A stretch of 64,000 nt of DNA from Vulcanimicrobiota bacterium. Lineage in GTDB: Bacteria; Vulcanimicrobiota; Vulcanimicrobiia; Vulcanimicrobiales; Vulcanimicrobiaceae. The notes under the pieces were generated by a model. The model did not search any database. It was not told the origin of the DNA and was given only the letters and a program-made list of their open reading frames with translations. Below, piece by piece: positions 8,222 through 16,356 of this stretch. The stretch covers positions 164,867 to 228,866 of the forward strand of contig PLTN01000167.1 in assembly GCA_003164495.1 (NCBI GenBank). The letters are read 5' to 3'. Position 1 is the stretch's first letter, and the number at the start of each line of letters is the position of its first letter. The translations under genes and the position numbers were made by a program.

Positions 8222-9126
8222 CGATTCCGTTCTACCTTACTCCAGTATGCCGAATCGAAGCCGACGCGCTGGGCGAGCGATTTTACGAACTGCCCGCGGT
8301 GGACGAGCCGTTCATTGGGTGTGCGGTGCGTTCCGCCGAGTGCCGCGCGAACGCCGAGGGCCGCGGTATCGCACCACGCCCGCATCTCGGCGTTCAACGA
8401 CCACCGGACGTCACTGCCGTGGCGTCGCGTGAACTGGGCGTAACCCACGCCGTAGGCGACTTGCTGTTTCCAGTACGCCTGCCAGCTCGAGCGGTGCCGG
8501 TGCCAGACCACGGCTCGTGCCACGTAGGCAAACGCGCCCGGATCCGTTTCCCGCAAGCGCGTGTGCAGATCGCATGCTTCGTAGGTGACGAAGCGTTCGT
8601 CGAACCCTTCGCACGCCGCCAGCGCCGCGCGCCGGTACATCAAATTACACGATGGGGCGAAGGGCCAGCGCGGGTGCGAGAGGTAGCGCTCCGCATCGAG
8701 ACTGCCGATCAAGTCGGCAAATTGTGCGGCCTCGGAACCTGCTGAGTCGAGGCCGAGCGTTTTGCCGGCCGCTCCGAGGAGTGGCGGAGCGCCGTCGGGC
8801 TTGGGGGAGACGGCATCGAGCAGCGCGGTCAGCCAGTTGCGCGACGGCACGCAGTCGGAGTCGAGGAAGGCGACCCATGTGCCCTTCGCTTCGCGCCAAC
8901 CGCGATTGCGGGCCGCGGCCGCGCCGGCATTCGGTTGCGAGATCACCGTCACGCCGGCATAGCTGCGGGCGATCTCAGCGGTCGCGTCACGCGAGCCGTC
9001 GTCCACGACGATGATCTCGCGGCGGCTTTGGGGGTAGCGTTGGGTTCGCACGCCTTCGATACACGCGCCGATCGTCGCCGCCGCCTGATAGGCCGGGATG
9101 ACGATGGATACGTCGATGTCGTTCAC
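8209..9126 (-). CDS. GT2-family glycosyltransferase
   Basis: This 305-residue GT-A enzyme begins VSIVIPAYQAAATIGACIEG and carries the VVDDGSRDAT nucleotide-binding motif and the metal-binding D-x-D-type LDSDCVPS. A C-terminal helical part contains AVVWHRHRSSWQAYWKQQ, common in membrane-associated GT2 enzymes. The start is GTG, overlapping the HprK-related stop by four bases. Its presence inside the peptide-modification operon could mean that the peptide, or a carrier, is glycosylated, but a polysaccharide role is equally possible from sequence alone. Confidence 0.85.
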   Translation of the reverse strand: MNDIDVSIVIPAYQAAATIGACIEGVRTQRYPQSRREIIVVDDGSRDATAEIARSYAGVTVISQPNAGAAAARNRGWREAKGTWVAFLDSDCVPSRNWLTALLDAVSPKPDGAPPLLGAAGKTLGLDSAGSEAAQFADLIGSLDAERYLSHPRWPFAPSCNLMYRRAALAACEGFDERFVTYEACDLHTRLRETDPGAFAYVARAVVWHRHRSSWQAYWKQQVAYGVGYAQFTRRHGSDVRWSLNAEMRAWCDTAALGVRAALGGTHRTPNERLVHRGQFVKSLAQRVGFDSAYWSKVERNRWSV

Positions 9127-10109
9127 AATGCCGCCGTCAGGGCTGCGAGGGTTGCCGGATCTTGGTAGGCGTCCTCACCGATCACAACGTCGAGTCCGCG
9201 CAGCCCGCTGCGCACGGCGCGGGAAGCGGTCCGCATCGCTGCCGCCGCGACTTGCGAATCCTTGGGAATGGCGATTTGTCCGATCAGCGTACGGAACATC
9301 TCCTCCGCCGAAAGCGGAGCGATCCGGATCGGTACCCGCTCCAAATCGCGGCGGACGCGTATGATGTGCGTCGGGCGGGCTCGTTGCGCGGTGCGGCCGG
9401 GCCAAACATCGTCCGCGTACACTTTGCGCTTCACCGTCCAGGCGGAATAACGCGGTTGAAGTTCGAGATCGCCGACCTCCGGAAACCACTCGCGCGTTTT
9501 CGGGTGAAGGTTGAACGAGTGCAGCAGCGCGGCGACCTCGGGAAGCCCGCCGGGACCCACCCGCAAGAGGAGCTTGTCGTCGCCGAGCGTTTGCCAGCCG
9601 TCGCGAACGAGGGCTGCCGTCAGGGTGCTCTTGCCGCCGCCGGACATTGCGCAGAGGAGTAGGCATGTGCCGCCTCGCGTTACCGCGGCGCCGTGCACCG
9701 GCGTCCAGCCGGCGGCGCGCCAGCCGCTTACGAGTGCGAGCCCGACGAGATCCTCGAGCTGATCGATGGCCGGCGTGTCGATCTGATCGGCCGGAAAGCC
9801 GATCGTCCACGACTCGCCGCCATCCCACTTTTCCTCGAACTGCGCGCTGGCGCCGCACAGGGTCGTCGCGTACAAGCCGCGCGGCGTTGTATCGATGTCC
9901 ATGCGCGAACACGTCAGGTACGTTCCGCGTGCTGCGACGGCCGGCGCCGGCACGGATTGCACGCGCAAACGCACTTCATAAGGAGATGCATCCCACGAGG
10001 TCTTGAAGATCTGCAGCTGTTCGTCGACGCGCCGCTCGAAAGCCGGCAACGTAGCGTCGAGCGTTACCCGAACCGGTCCGACCAGGAAGGTCGTGCTGGT
10101 GGCGTTCAT
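9123..10109 (-). CDS. HprK-related kinase A-type protein
   Basis: This 328-residue protein resembles the catalytic half of HPr Ser kinase/phosphorylase. His139 lies in TPVHGAAV, the Walker A loop AMSGGGKST is at 154-162, and GDDKL lies at 176-180 in place of the HprK DD motif. Kinases of this group occur beside PqqD-like proteins and phosphorylate precursor peptides in some lasso systems such as paeninodin. The ATG at 10109 overlaps the PqqD-like stop (ATGA). A longer frame upstream lacks a site. Substrate inferred: a peptide bound by the adjacent PqqD-like protein. Two further HprK-related genes lie at 14483 and 15400. Confidence 0.8.
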   Translation of the reverse strand: MNATSTTFLVGPVRVTLDATLPAFERRVDEQLQIFKTSWDASPYEVRLRVQSVPAPAVAARGTYLTCSRMDIDTTPRGLYATTLCGASAQFEEKWDGGESWTIGFPADQIDTPAIDQLEDLVGLALVSGWRAAGWTPVHGAAVTRGGTCLLLCAMSGGGKSTLTAALVRDGWQTLGDDKLLLRVGPGGLPEVAALLHSFNLHPKTREWFPEVGDLELQPRYSAWTVKRKVYADDVWPGRTAQRARPTHIIRVRRDLERVPIRIAPLSAEEMFRTLIGQIAIPKDSQVAAAAMRTASRAVRSGLRGLDVVIGEDAYQDPATLAALTAAL

Positions 10110-10528
10110 TCGGCGAGCGGGATCGACGGATCGAAGGCGCTGACGATCACTTGCTGCAGCGGTTCGGCCTGCCGTTCGACCGTGGGCGCAAGCCATTCGA
10201 AGTTGCTGTCGATTTCGAGGGTCGGCGTCGCGGCGACGGCGTCGTCGGCAGCCGTTTCGAACAGGCCGTAATCGTATAAGCGGCTCAAGAAGAGGTCGAC
10301 GCCGTCGCCGTCCGGAGCGCCGCAGGCGAGTGCGAACGCACGCGCCTCATCGAAGCTCGCCGCGGCTTCGAAGAGTTGCACGAGCGCCCAACCGCTGGCA
10401 TTGAGCGCGTAGAAGTATTTGGTGTCCAGGTCGAGCAGAACGGCGCCTGCGTCGAGTCCCGTCGCGACGACGTCGGGTCGCAACGACAGCATTTCTTGGG
10501 TCGGTGATTCGTTCAGGTTCAGGTTCAT
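10106..10528 (-). CDS. PqqD-like peptide-recognition protein with precursor-like C-terminal tail
   Basis: This 140-residue protein has a PqqD/RRE winged-helix fold at about residues 10-95 (AVLLDLDTKYFYALNASGWA, then the recognition helix LFLSRLYDYGLFE). Such domains bind leader peptides and present them to modifying enzymes. Residues 100-140 form an extra tail that contains EWLAPTVERQAEPLQQVIV and ends SIPLAE. The W112-x-x-P115-x-V117 pattern resembles the Y-x-x-P-x-L leader motif of lasso precursors and the Y9-x-x-P12-x-V14 of the small peptide at 14339. The tail could therefore be a fused or mimic precursor. GGAG six bases before the ATG at 10528 fixes the start. The stop overlaps the kinase start. 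Confidence 0.78.
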   Translation of the reverse strand: MNLNLNESPTQEMLSLRPDVVATGLDAGAVLLDLDTKYFYALNASGWALVQLFEAAASFDEARAFALACGAPDGDGVDLFLSRLYDYGLFETAADDAVAATPTLEIDSNFEWLAPTVERQAEPLQQVIVSAFDPSIPLAE

Positions 10529-10550
10529 GTGAAACTCCATCGTTGGCGAT

Positions 10551-11345
10551 TTAGTAGTGACTGAGGCTTCCATCGAATTTTGCCCGTGCGACCGCAGCCC
10601 GGAAGGTGAGCAACGCGAGGGGGAAGAGCACGATCGACATGGCGGCGAGCCACATCGCGTCGTAGCCGAGGTGGCCGATCGGGACGCCGGTGAAGGCACC
10701 GCGCACGCCGTTCAACACGTGGGTCATCGGCAGTAACCAGGATACGTGTTGCATCCAGCCCGGCAGCAATGCGACCGGAAAGAGCACCCCGGCGAAGATC
10801 GTCGCAAGGTTGCTCAACACGAATTTCACCGGCGCGCCCTGCTTGAACACGATGACCATTGCAGTGCTGAAAACGCCCAGCGGAATCGTCGCCGCGACGG
10901 AGAGGACGATGAACGCCGCCAACGTGACGGGATTGATGTGCGTGAGGTTCAGCCCGAACAGCGCCCCAAATCCGATGTAACACGCAATTTGGACCAGCGC
11001 GAAAACGAACGACCAAACGGTTGACCCGATGGCGAGAACGCTCAAACTCGTCGGCGTGGTGAGGATCGCGGGCAGCGTTCCGTAGACTTGGTCGTTGCGC
11101 ACGACCTTCTCACATCCGTCGAGCGTGCCGAGTTCGAGCGTCAGGAACGCGATGTTGATGACCGCGTACTCGAAATAGGAGAGCCCGCCCATGTTCCGTT
11201 GATGGATGCCGCTGACGAGTTGCGCCATGAACGCCAAGCCGATGACGCCGGCGGCAATGGACACCCAGTTGAGCGCGAATTGCAGTTTGTAGGTCGCCGC
11301 CAGGCGCGCGTCGCGCACGAAGATCGCCATGACTTTCGCGATCAT
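10551..11345 (-). CDS. ABC-2 type transporter permease
   Basis: This 264-residue protein has about six hydrophobic segments and the ABC-2 layout: a cytoplasmic start (MIAKVMAIFVRDARLAATY), a central SVAATIPLGVFSTAMVIVF segment and a late LFPVALLPGWMQHVSWLLP loop typical of drug/polysaccharide/peptide exporters. It pairs with the ATPase gene, which it overlaps by four bases, and is followed 22 bases later by the PqqD-like gene. Context suggests export of the modified peptide; a glycan or lipid substrate cannot be excluded. Confidence 0.85.
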   Translation of the reverse strand: MIAKVMAIFVRDARLAATYKLQFALNWVSIAAGVIGLAFMAQLVSGIHQRNMGGLSYFEYAVINIAFLTLELGTLDGCEKVVRNDQVYGTLPAILTTPTSLSVLAIGSTVWSFVFALVQIACYIGFGALFGLNLTHINPVTLAAFIVLSVAATIPLGVFSTAMVIVFKQGAPVKFVLSNLATIFAGVLFPVALLPGWMQHVSWLLPMTHVLNGVRGAFTGVPIGHLGYDAMWLAAMSIVLFPLALLTFRAAVARAKFDGSLSHY

Positions 11346-12388
11346 GACGGCGCCACCGTGGCGAGGCTGGCATAGACGTTAAACGGATTGGGTTCTTCGG
11401 GCGCAACGTGCTTGACCTCGACGCCGTTGGCGCTGATCGCGCGCAGCAAATCGGTGAGCGTCCGCGGGCCGTCGTCGAGGTCGGCCACGAGCCGCATGCC
11501 CCGGGGCATCTCCTCGACGATGAGCTTATTGAGCCCCACGACTGCGCGCGCTCGCTCGATGAGGCCGGCATCCATGCGATCCAGGGACACGGCATAACGG
11601 CGGCCGCCGGCACGTGCGAGCAGATCGGCGGGTTTGGCGATCGTGATGATCTTGCCGGCGGCGATCACCGCGATCCGGTCGCAGAGCTCCCAGGCTTCTT
11701 CCAGCAGGTTCGTGCAGAGCACTGCGGTCTTTCCTTCATTGACGACGAGCGACCGGATCAGTGCCCGGATGTCGCGCGCATGGACAGGGTCGACCGCACG
11801 CGTCGGTTCGTCCAACAGCAGCACCGGCGGATCCGTGAGGAGCGCGCGGGCGATCGCGAGACGCTGGCGCATGCCCGAGGAGTAGGTCTCGAAGTTGCGG
11901 TCGAGCTTTTCGCGCAGATCAACGTGGCGCGCGACGATGTCCACCCGCGCGTCCAAGGCGCTTCCGTGCAAGCCGTAGAGGCTGCCGAAGAAGCGCAGGT
12001 TTTCGCGCGCCGACAAACGGTAATAGAAACTGCGCTCCTCCGCGGTGCACATGCCGATGCGCTGGCGCAGCTCGCGCGCCGCACTCCCGCTCCGGCTGCC
12101 GATGATGCCGTCGACGCGAATCGTCCCGGCGTCGGGAGTCGTCAACCCGGAAAGCATCTGCAGGATCGTGCTCTTCCCGGCCCCGTTCTCGCCCAGCAGC
12201 CCGAACAGTTCGCCGCCGGCGACATTAAAGCTCACGTCGTCGATGGCGCGAAAGCGCGGCGGTTGGCCGCGATAGCGCAGCCAGGTCAGAAAATCATGAT
12301 TTATTGGAAAGGTTTTCGTGACGCCTTCGACCGCGATGCTGGCAGACGTCGCCGGCGCCCGGACTTCCGAAGGCTGCGCGAGATTCAT
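11342..12388 (-). CDS. ABC transporter ATP-binding protein (exporter type)
   Basis: This 348-residue ATPase has Walker A GENGAGKST at 66-74, the ABC signature YSSGMRQRL, Walker B VLLLDEPT and a C-terminal DrrA/NatA-like regulatory extension. An FxxWLRYRG-type insert near residue 34 is common in exporters of the ABC-2 class. It is the first gene of the seven-gene minus-strand operon and overlaps the permease by four bases (ATGA). The ribosome site before ATG 12388 is weak. Upstream at 12445-12460 there is a strong inverted repeat that could be an operator or a terminator for the regulator remnant. Confidence 0.9.
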   Translation of the reverse strand: MNLAQPSEVRAPATSASIAVEGVTKTFPINHDFLTWLRYRGQPPRFRAIDDVSFNVAGGELFGLLGENGAGKSTILQMLSGLTTPDAGTIRVDGIIGSRSGSAARELRQRIGMCTAEERSFYYRLSARENLRFFGSLYGLHGSALDARVDIVARHVDLREKLDRNFETYSSGMRQRLAIARALLTDPPVLLLDEPTRAVDPVHARDIRALIRSLVVNEGKTAVLCTNLLEEAWELCDRIAVIAAGKIITIAKPADLLARAGGRRYAVSLDRMDAGLIERARAVVGLNKLIVEEMPRGMRLVADLDDGPRTLTDLLRAISANGVEVKHVAPEEPNPFNVYASLATVAPS

Positions 12389-12444
12389 ATGCCAACGGTA
12401 GCGGATCGTTCGAGGCAGGCAAAGAGCCCGCTAGGACCCTCCCG

Positions 12445-12460
12445 TGGGACGCTCGTCCCA
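12445..12460. promoter_or_regulatory. Inverted repeat upstream of the exporter/PqqD operon
   Basis: TGGGACG and CGTCCCA form perfect 7-base arms around a two-base centre. The element lies 57 bases upstream of the ATPase start and 15 bases after the stop of the decayed LuxR-type gene. It could be a dimeric-regulator operator or a hairpin. There is no T-tract, so a Rho-independent terminator is unlikely. Confidence 0.4.
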
Positions 12461-12474
12461 TTGCGCGGCGACGT

Positions 12475-13017
12475 TCAGTAGACGAAAAGCTTCGCGACCA
12501 TTTGTGCGCGCTTGGAGCAGCCCAACTTGCGAAAGAGGCTTTGCATGTGGTCGGAAACCGTACTGACGGCATCGCCAGTTCGACCGCGATTTCAGCGTTC
12601 GAGCTGTCCACCGCTAGCCGCAGGACCTCGATTTCACGCTCCGTCAAGCCGAAGATTCTGACCGCGTGGCGCAGCGCTGCCGAGAACCGCGGCGTTTGCA
12701 CGAAGACGATCGTCGTGCTGTCGAACGCGCCGGAACCGAGCTTCAGCAAGAGTAAGCGGCACTCGGTGCCGAGGTTCACAACGTCCGGCAACTCCCGTCC
12801 CGCATACGGCGCGGAGTGCTGCCAAAGCAAATGGCACGTATTCCGCGATGTGCCCCGTCGCGGCATCGCCCACCGGATGCATGGCGCGATCGACGAGAAA
12901 GAAGTGCGGTAACTGTTCGGCCTCCGTCGCGATCGAGCCGCCGAGGACTTCACGCGTCTCCTCGCGCGTGAAGGCAAGATCGGCAACGCCCAAGCGAAGA
13001 TGCTCGTTGGGGTGGGA
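12475..13017 (-). pseudogene. LuxR-type response regulator, frameshifted
   Basis: Pieces of one LuxR/FixJ-type helix-turn-helix protein occur in two frames. The N-terminal part (LGVADLAFTREETREVLGGS onward) is in one frame to about 12815. The middle part, including LTEREIEVLRLAVDSSNAEI, is in a second frame to about 12563. The end (DAVSTVSDHMQSLFRKLGCS onward, to the TGA at 12475-12477) returns to the first frame. Two opposite single-base shifts therefore split the DNA-binding domain in mid-helix. The N-terminus is cut by a TGA at 13018-13020 and has no good start. A decayed regulator is most likely; paired sequencing errors are the alternative. It sits directly upstream of the exporter operon and may once have controlled it. 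Confidence 0.7.
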
Positions 13018-13452
13018 TCAGCCGTGAGTTGAGTAGCGCGAACGGTGGCGGCCGACACTGCGCGGTTATCCCCGCACCCTATGTTTGTGGGGGAGTCTCT
13101 GCTATGCGACGCTATACGGCGTTCGTCTTTCTTACTCATCAAGGAGATCGAGACAATTGCAAGTGTTTAGGGACTGCCGGCGGGTTTTTCTTCGCTATTA
13201 AGAAGAGACCGCGCTGCGAACCGTCGCTAAAATCCTATTCTCCGTTGATCCCGACAGCCCGCAACGCGTCTACTGGGATCATAATAAGAGGCGGGCCGAG
13301 ATCTTCACACTCCGGAGTGGTGAGTGATGTGAAGAATGTGAACGTCGGCATCTGCGCCGGCCCAACGCCTCGGGCCCTAGGTCGCTACGCGTCCGGCACG
13401 CCAGACTGTACCTTTGATGCCATGACGAAGGCTAAACGGGGCAACGAACATC
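13018..13452. other. Non-coding interval between the two peptide-modification modules
   Basis: I see no convincing gene in these 435 bases; the open frames have no ribosome site and no recognisable protein. The stretch is richer in A+T than its surroundings. It contains a perfect 12-base palindrome CACTCCGGAGTG at 13308-13319, bracketed by CTTCACA (13303-13309) and TGTGAAG (13328-13334), about 120 bases before the methyltransferase start. This could be a regulatory site for the downstream operon. Confidence 0.45.
13308..13319. promoter_or_regulatory. Palindrome CACTCCGGAGTG
   Basis: A perfect 12-base palindrome lies in the leader region of the FkbM-precursor-kinase operon, partly nested in a longer inverted repeat (CTTCACA/TGTGAAG). 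It has the size and symmetry of a dimeric repressor site. No regulator can be assigned. Confidence 0.3.
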
Positions 13453-14151
13453 GTGAAATCGCGGGTTAAGCGCGTTCTCCATGGCCTTCTCGGGTTTCAT
13501 TCGTATTTGATTCTCCACGCGATCTTCGTCGCAATGACGCTGCGCTTTCGACGGCAGGAAGGTGCGGTGCTCGAGTTCATCAAGCGCCTACCGAGGAACG
13601 CCACGGTGCTCGACATCGGAACCAACGTCGGGAGCATGAGCCTGCTTTTCGCCTGGAAGGCGAAATATGGCCAAGTTATCGGGTTCGAGCCGGTCCCGGA
13701 GAACTATCGCGCTGCAACGGGGCTTTTGCGCTTTTTCGGGGTTAAGAATGCACGCCTGCACCCCTTCGGGCTCGGCGAACGCAATGAGGACGTGCTGATG
13801 GTGATGCCCAACGACAGTCATGGAGTCCGTCTCGAGGGCTTGAGTCACGTGGTCGATGCGGACCGTGCGGTCGGCGTCGGAACGACCTATACGGTGCCGC
13901 TGCGCCGGTTGGACGAGGTCGTCGCCGGTACGAAAGTCGATGCGATCAAGATCGACGTGGAGGATCACGAGCGTTTTGTGCTGCGCGGGGGCATGCACGT
14001 AATCGAGCGCGACCGTCCGATGATCTATGCAGAACTCTATAGCGCCGACAATCGAACGGAATGTATGCGGGTGCTTTCCGAATTCGGCTATCGGACGGTA
14101 ACGCCGGCGGGTAATGTGAACGTTCTGTTCCTGCCCGCGGGCATGGCCTAA
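13453..14151 (+). CDS. FkbM-family SAM-dependent methyltransferase
   Basis: This 232-residue class I methyltransferase has the SAM-binding motif ATVLDIGTNVGSMSLLFA at about residue 50, the acidic motif QVIGFEPVPENYR after it, and the FkbM hallmark VDAIKIDVEDHERFVLRGG. Family members mostly O-methylate sugars or polyketides. It precedes the 41-residue candidate precursor by 187 bases, so it could methylate the peptide or a glycan. The start is GTG at 13453 with only a weak GGGG site. The N-terminal hydrophobic helix (LLGFHSYLILHAIFVAM) may tether it to the membrane. Confidence 0.85.
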   Translation: MKSRVKRVLHGLLGFHSYLILHAIFVAMTLRFRRQEGAVLEFIKRLPRNATVLDIGTNVGSMSLLFAWKAKYGQVIGFEPVPENYRAATGLLRFFGVKNARLHPFGLGERNEDVLMVMPNDSHGVRLEGLSHVVDADRAVGVGTTYTVPLRRLDEVVAGTKVDAIKIDVEDHERFVLRGGMHVIERDRPMIYAELYSADNRTECMRVLSEFGYRTVTPAGNVNVLFLPAGMA

Positions 14152-14324
14152 GAAATTGTCGCTCAAGGGACTAAGGGGCGTTTCGGTTGGGGCTGTGTGC
14201 CGCCGCAGCGGAGCCCGGCGGCTCGCGTCAGCGCAGCGCATTTGACCTAGTCTCAACACAGCGGATCGGCTCGGCGCGCGCGGCTTTCCCGTCGTGCCGC
14301 ATCATCCGATGCGACTCTAGCGAG

Positions 14325-14330
14325 AGGAGG
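14325..14330 (+). promoter_or_regulatory. Strong ribosome binding site for the 41-residue peptide gene
   Basis: AGGAGG lies eight bases before TTG 14339, in a longer purine run starting at 14322. It is one of the best ribosome sites in the window and decides the start of a gene too short to be called on length. It implies that the peptide is made in quantity despite its TTG start. Confidence 0.75.
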
Positions 14331-14338
14331 ACACGATC

Positions 14339-14464
14339 TTGGAACAACTCGACCGGCTTCCGTACGAAGCCCCAATGGTGCTCGAAACCTTCGATGCGCG
14401 TGAAGTCATGGACAACGCCGAAGGCTCGATTGCGATTGGCAACGGCTCCCAGACGCCCGCCTAG
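14339..14464 (+). CDS. Candidate RiPP precursor peptide (lasso-type leader motif)
   Basis: This is a 41-residue peptide, residues 1-20 reading MEQLDRLPYEAPMVLETFDA and residues 21-41 containing REVMDNAEGSIAIGNGSQTP. Residues 8-14 (PYEAPMV) match the Y-x-x-P-x-L/V leader motif recognised by PqqD-like B1 proteins in lasso peptide loci. The Gly/Ser/Asn-rich C-terminal third looks like a core. The usual Thr at leader position -2 and an Asp/Glu at core position 7-9 are not obvious, so a classical lasso ring is not predicted and another modification is possible. It lies 18 bases before two HprK-related kinase genes and 187 after an FkbM methyltransferase. The TTG start is supported by AGGAGG eight bases upstream. 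Confidence 0.7.
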   Translation: MEQLDRLPYEAPMVLETFDAREVMDNAEGSIAIGNGSQTPA

Positions 14465-14482
14465 GCACTGAGTTCGAACGGC

Positions 14483-15406
14483 ATGCGCGCTCTCTCGTCA
14501 CTTGGAATGCTCGACGCACCGCGCGCCGAGGGGCACGCATGCCGTTCGGCTTCGCGCTGGTTCGTTCTCGATCTCGCGCCGACGCGACGGTCGCTGCGCT
14601 TGGAAACCGACGACGCTCGCGTCGCGCGCTACATCCGGGTCGCCTACGGGGCGACGCTCGTCGATTCGCTTACTGAGCCCACCGACGTTGCGGTGTTATC
14701 GAAGAGCAGCGGCACGGCGATCGCGTCGTTCAACGGTATCGACGTCCCCCGCGACCGGCAGGCGGCCGGAAAAAACCCCTGGTTGTCGGATACGTACGTC
14801 ATCGATCAATTCGTTTGGAAGGCGCTCTCCGGCGAACGCGAATGGACCGCATTATACGCCTGCGCCGCCATCGTGCAGGGTCGGGCCGTCCTCCTGGCCG
14901 GCGAATCCGGCGTCGGGAAAACGACGCTCGGGCTTGCGCTGCAGCGGCTCGGCGCGCGCGTGATCGGTGACGAGATGATTGTCATCCGTTCGGCGCCTTC
15001 GGCCGTCGACGCGATCGATCGGCGACTCTCCGTTCGCTGGCGTGCCGGCGACCCGCTTGGCGATGCGGCACTCCACGACCTGATCCGCAGGGAAGCACAA
15101 GCGGTCGGGCGCGGAAAGGGCCGTTTTCTCGCGATCGACCGGCGCGCGTTCGGCGCGCCGCCGGCGCCCGTCCCGCTCGCCGCGACGTTCGTTCTCTCGC
15201 GCGGCGACGGCACTCCACAGATCACCGGCGCCGGCATTACGCGCACCGCATTGGCGATCGCGCCGTTTTCCGCCCGCCGCCCGTACGGCGTCGACGATGT
15301 TGCACGGCTCGCCGACGTGTTATCCGCCGGCCGCTGTTTCACGATGCGCCTCGGCGACCCCAACGCCTCGGCGCGCGCCATTTTCGAGGAGATGCACGCA
15401 TGTTGA
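14483..15406 (+). CDS. HprK-related kinase (first of a tandem pair)
   Basis: This 307-residue protein carries Walker A GESGVGKTT at 140-148 and GDEM at 162-165, in the arrangement of HPr kinase-like proteins. The first 130 residues are a divergent N-terminal domain. It is a plausible peptide Ser/Thr kinase acting on the precursor encoded 18 bases upstream. It overlaps the second kinase gene by seven bases. There is no clear ribosome site before ATG 14483, which suggests translational coupling to the peptide gene; ATG 14507 is an alternative. Confidence 0.75.
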   Translation: MRALSSLGMLDAPRAEGHACRSASRWFVLDLAPTRRSLRLETDDARVARYIRVAYGATLVDSLTEPTDVAVLSKSSGTAIASFNGIDVPRDRQAAGKNPWLSDTYVIDQFVWKALSGEREWTALYACAAIVQGRAVLLAGESGVGKTTLGLALQRLGARVIGDEMIVIRSAPSAVDAIDRRLSVRWRAGDPLGDAALHDLIRREAQAVGRGKGRFLAIDRRAFGAPPAPVPLAATFVLSRGDGTPQITGAGITRTALAIAPFSARRPYGVDDVARLADVLSAGRCFTMRLGDPNASARAIFEEMHAC

Positions 15407-16356
15407 TCGGTGCCGAGGATCTCGTGTGTATCGATGCTGAGAATGCGGCCGTCGTCGCGACGCCGTTTCGGTTCTGTCGCGAATCCGTCGTCATCGATGT
15501 TGCCGGCTTGGTCTGTGCCGTGCACTTCGACGACGCGGCCGTCGCCGCGCAGTTCGCTGCGCGGTACACCGATCTCACGAGCATTGGGAGAACCCCCGAG
15601 CGGCACGCGTTCGCGATGCGCGACGACGTATTGGGCTGGCTCTTCTGGTCCGACACGACACCCGTGATGCGGTGGCCGCACGGCGATCTCACGGCGCACG
15701 CTGTTGCGTTTCTTGCCGACGCGGTCGCGCTGACGGCATTCTGCCGGCAACGCGCGGACGGCATCGTCTCGCTCCATGCCGCGAGCTTAGCCGTGGCGGA
15801 CGGCGTTGCCGCGATCATCGGCGATTCCAACGCCGGAAAGACGACGACGGCGATCGCGTGCGCGCGCGCCGGCATGGACCTCTTCAGCGACGAACGCTGC
15901 CTGATCGACGCGGGTCTGCGGGTTCATCCCTTTCCGCGCGCCGTCAACGTGCGAGCGTCCGGTCTACGGCTGCTTTCCGCCGACCGGGTTCCGGGCTGCG
16001 ATCCGATCGGCCGGCGTCTGCGCGCGCACGGTGCCGGCGATTGGAACGACGTGAGGATTTCCGCGCTGATCCCGCAGCAACGCGCTCTCGAACCGCGCCC
16101 GCTGCGGGCCGTATTCTTGCTCGCCGGGCATGCCGGCGCCGTATCGATTGAAGCCGTTTCGGCCGACCGTGCCGTGCGTGCGTCCGCCCGTTGGGCCCAA
16201 GGCGCGGGTACCGGCCTAGACAAAATCGCTCGGCTGCTGGAAATTTTCCGAAGCGTGCCATGTTATCGGGTGTCCCTCGGCACGCCGGACGAATCGGCGC
16301 GCTTGATTCGTAACTCCGTCGTTTGCGGTCCGCCCGAACTCGAGCGATCCGCATGA
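15400..16356 (+). CDS. HprK-related kinase (second of a tandem pair)
   Basis: This 318-residue protein has His126 in VSLHAASLAV, Walker A GDSNAGKTT at 141-149 and SDER at 163-166. This is the same fold as the preceding gene product, but the proteins are clearly diverged, so the pair is an old duplication or a heteromeric complex. A two-kinase arrangement hints at sequential or multi-site phosphorylation, or at one regulatory subunit. It overlaps its neighbours by seven and four bases. Confidence 0.72.
   Translation: MLIGAEDLVCIDAENAAVVATPFRFCRESVVIDVAGLVCAVHFDDAAVAAQFAARYTDLTSIGRTPERHAFAMRDDVLGWLFWSDTTPVMRWPHGDLTAHAVAFLADAVALTAFCRQRADGIVSLHAASLAVADGVAAIIGDSNAGKTTTAIACARAGMDLFSDERCLIDAGLRVHPFPRAVNVRASGLRLLSADRVPGCDPIGRRLRAHGAGDWNDVRISALIPQQRALEPRPLRAVFLLAGHAGAVSIEAVSADRAVRASARWAQGAGTGLDKIARLLEIFRSVPCYRVSLGTPDESARLIRNSVVCGPPELERSA

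Noticed and set aside
13068..13095. Terminator-like hairpin with CCCC/GGGG arms
   Set aside because: The stem is imperfect and no T-tract follows on either strand.
13029..13469. Open frame of 146 codons between the LuxR remnant and the FkbM gene
   Set aside because: No ribosome site and no recognisable fold, with a mixed composition including CKC and many basic residues. It overlaps the supported methyltransferase start.
14339..14464. A canonical lasso peptide
   Set aside because: The leader motif fits, but there is no Thr at leader position -2, no Asp/Glu seven to nine residues into an obvious core, and no macrolactam synthetase gene in view.
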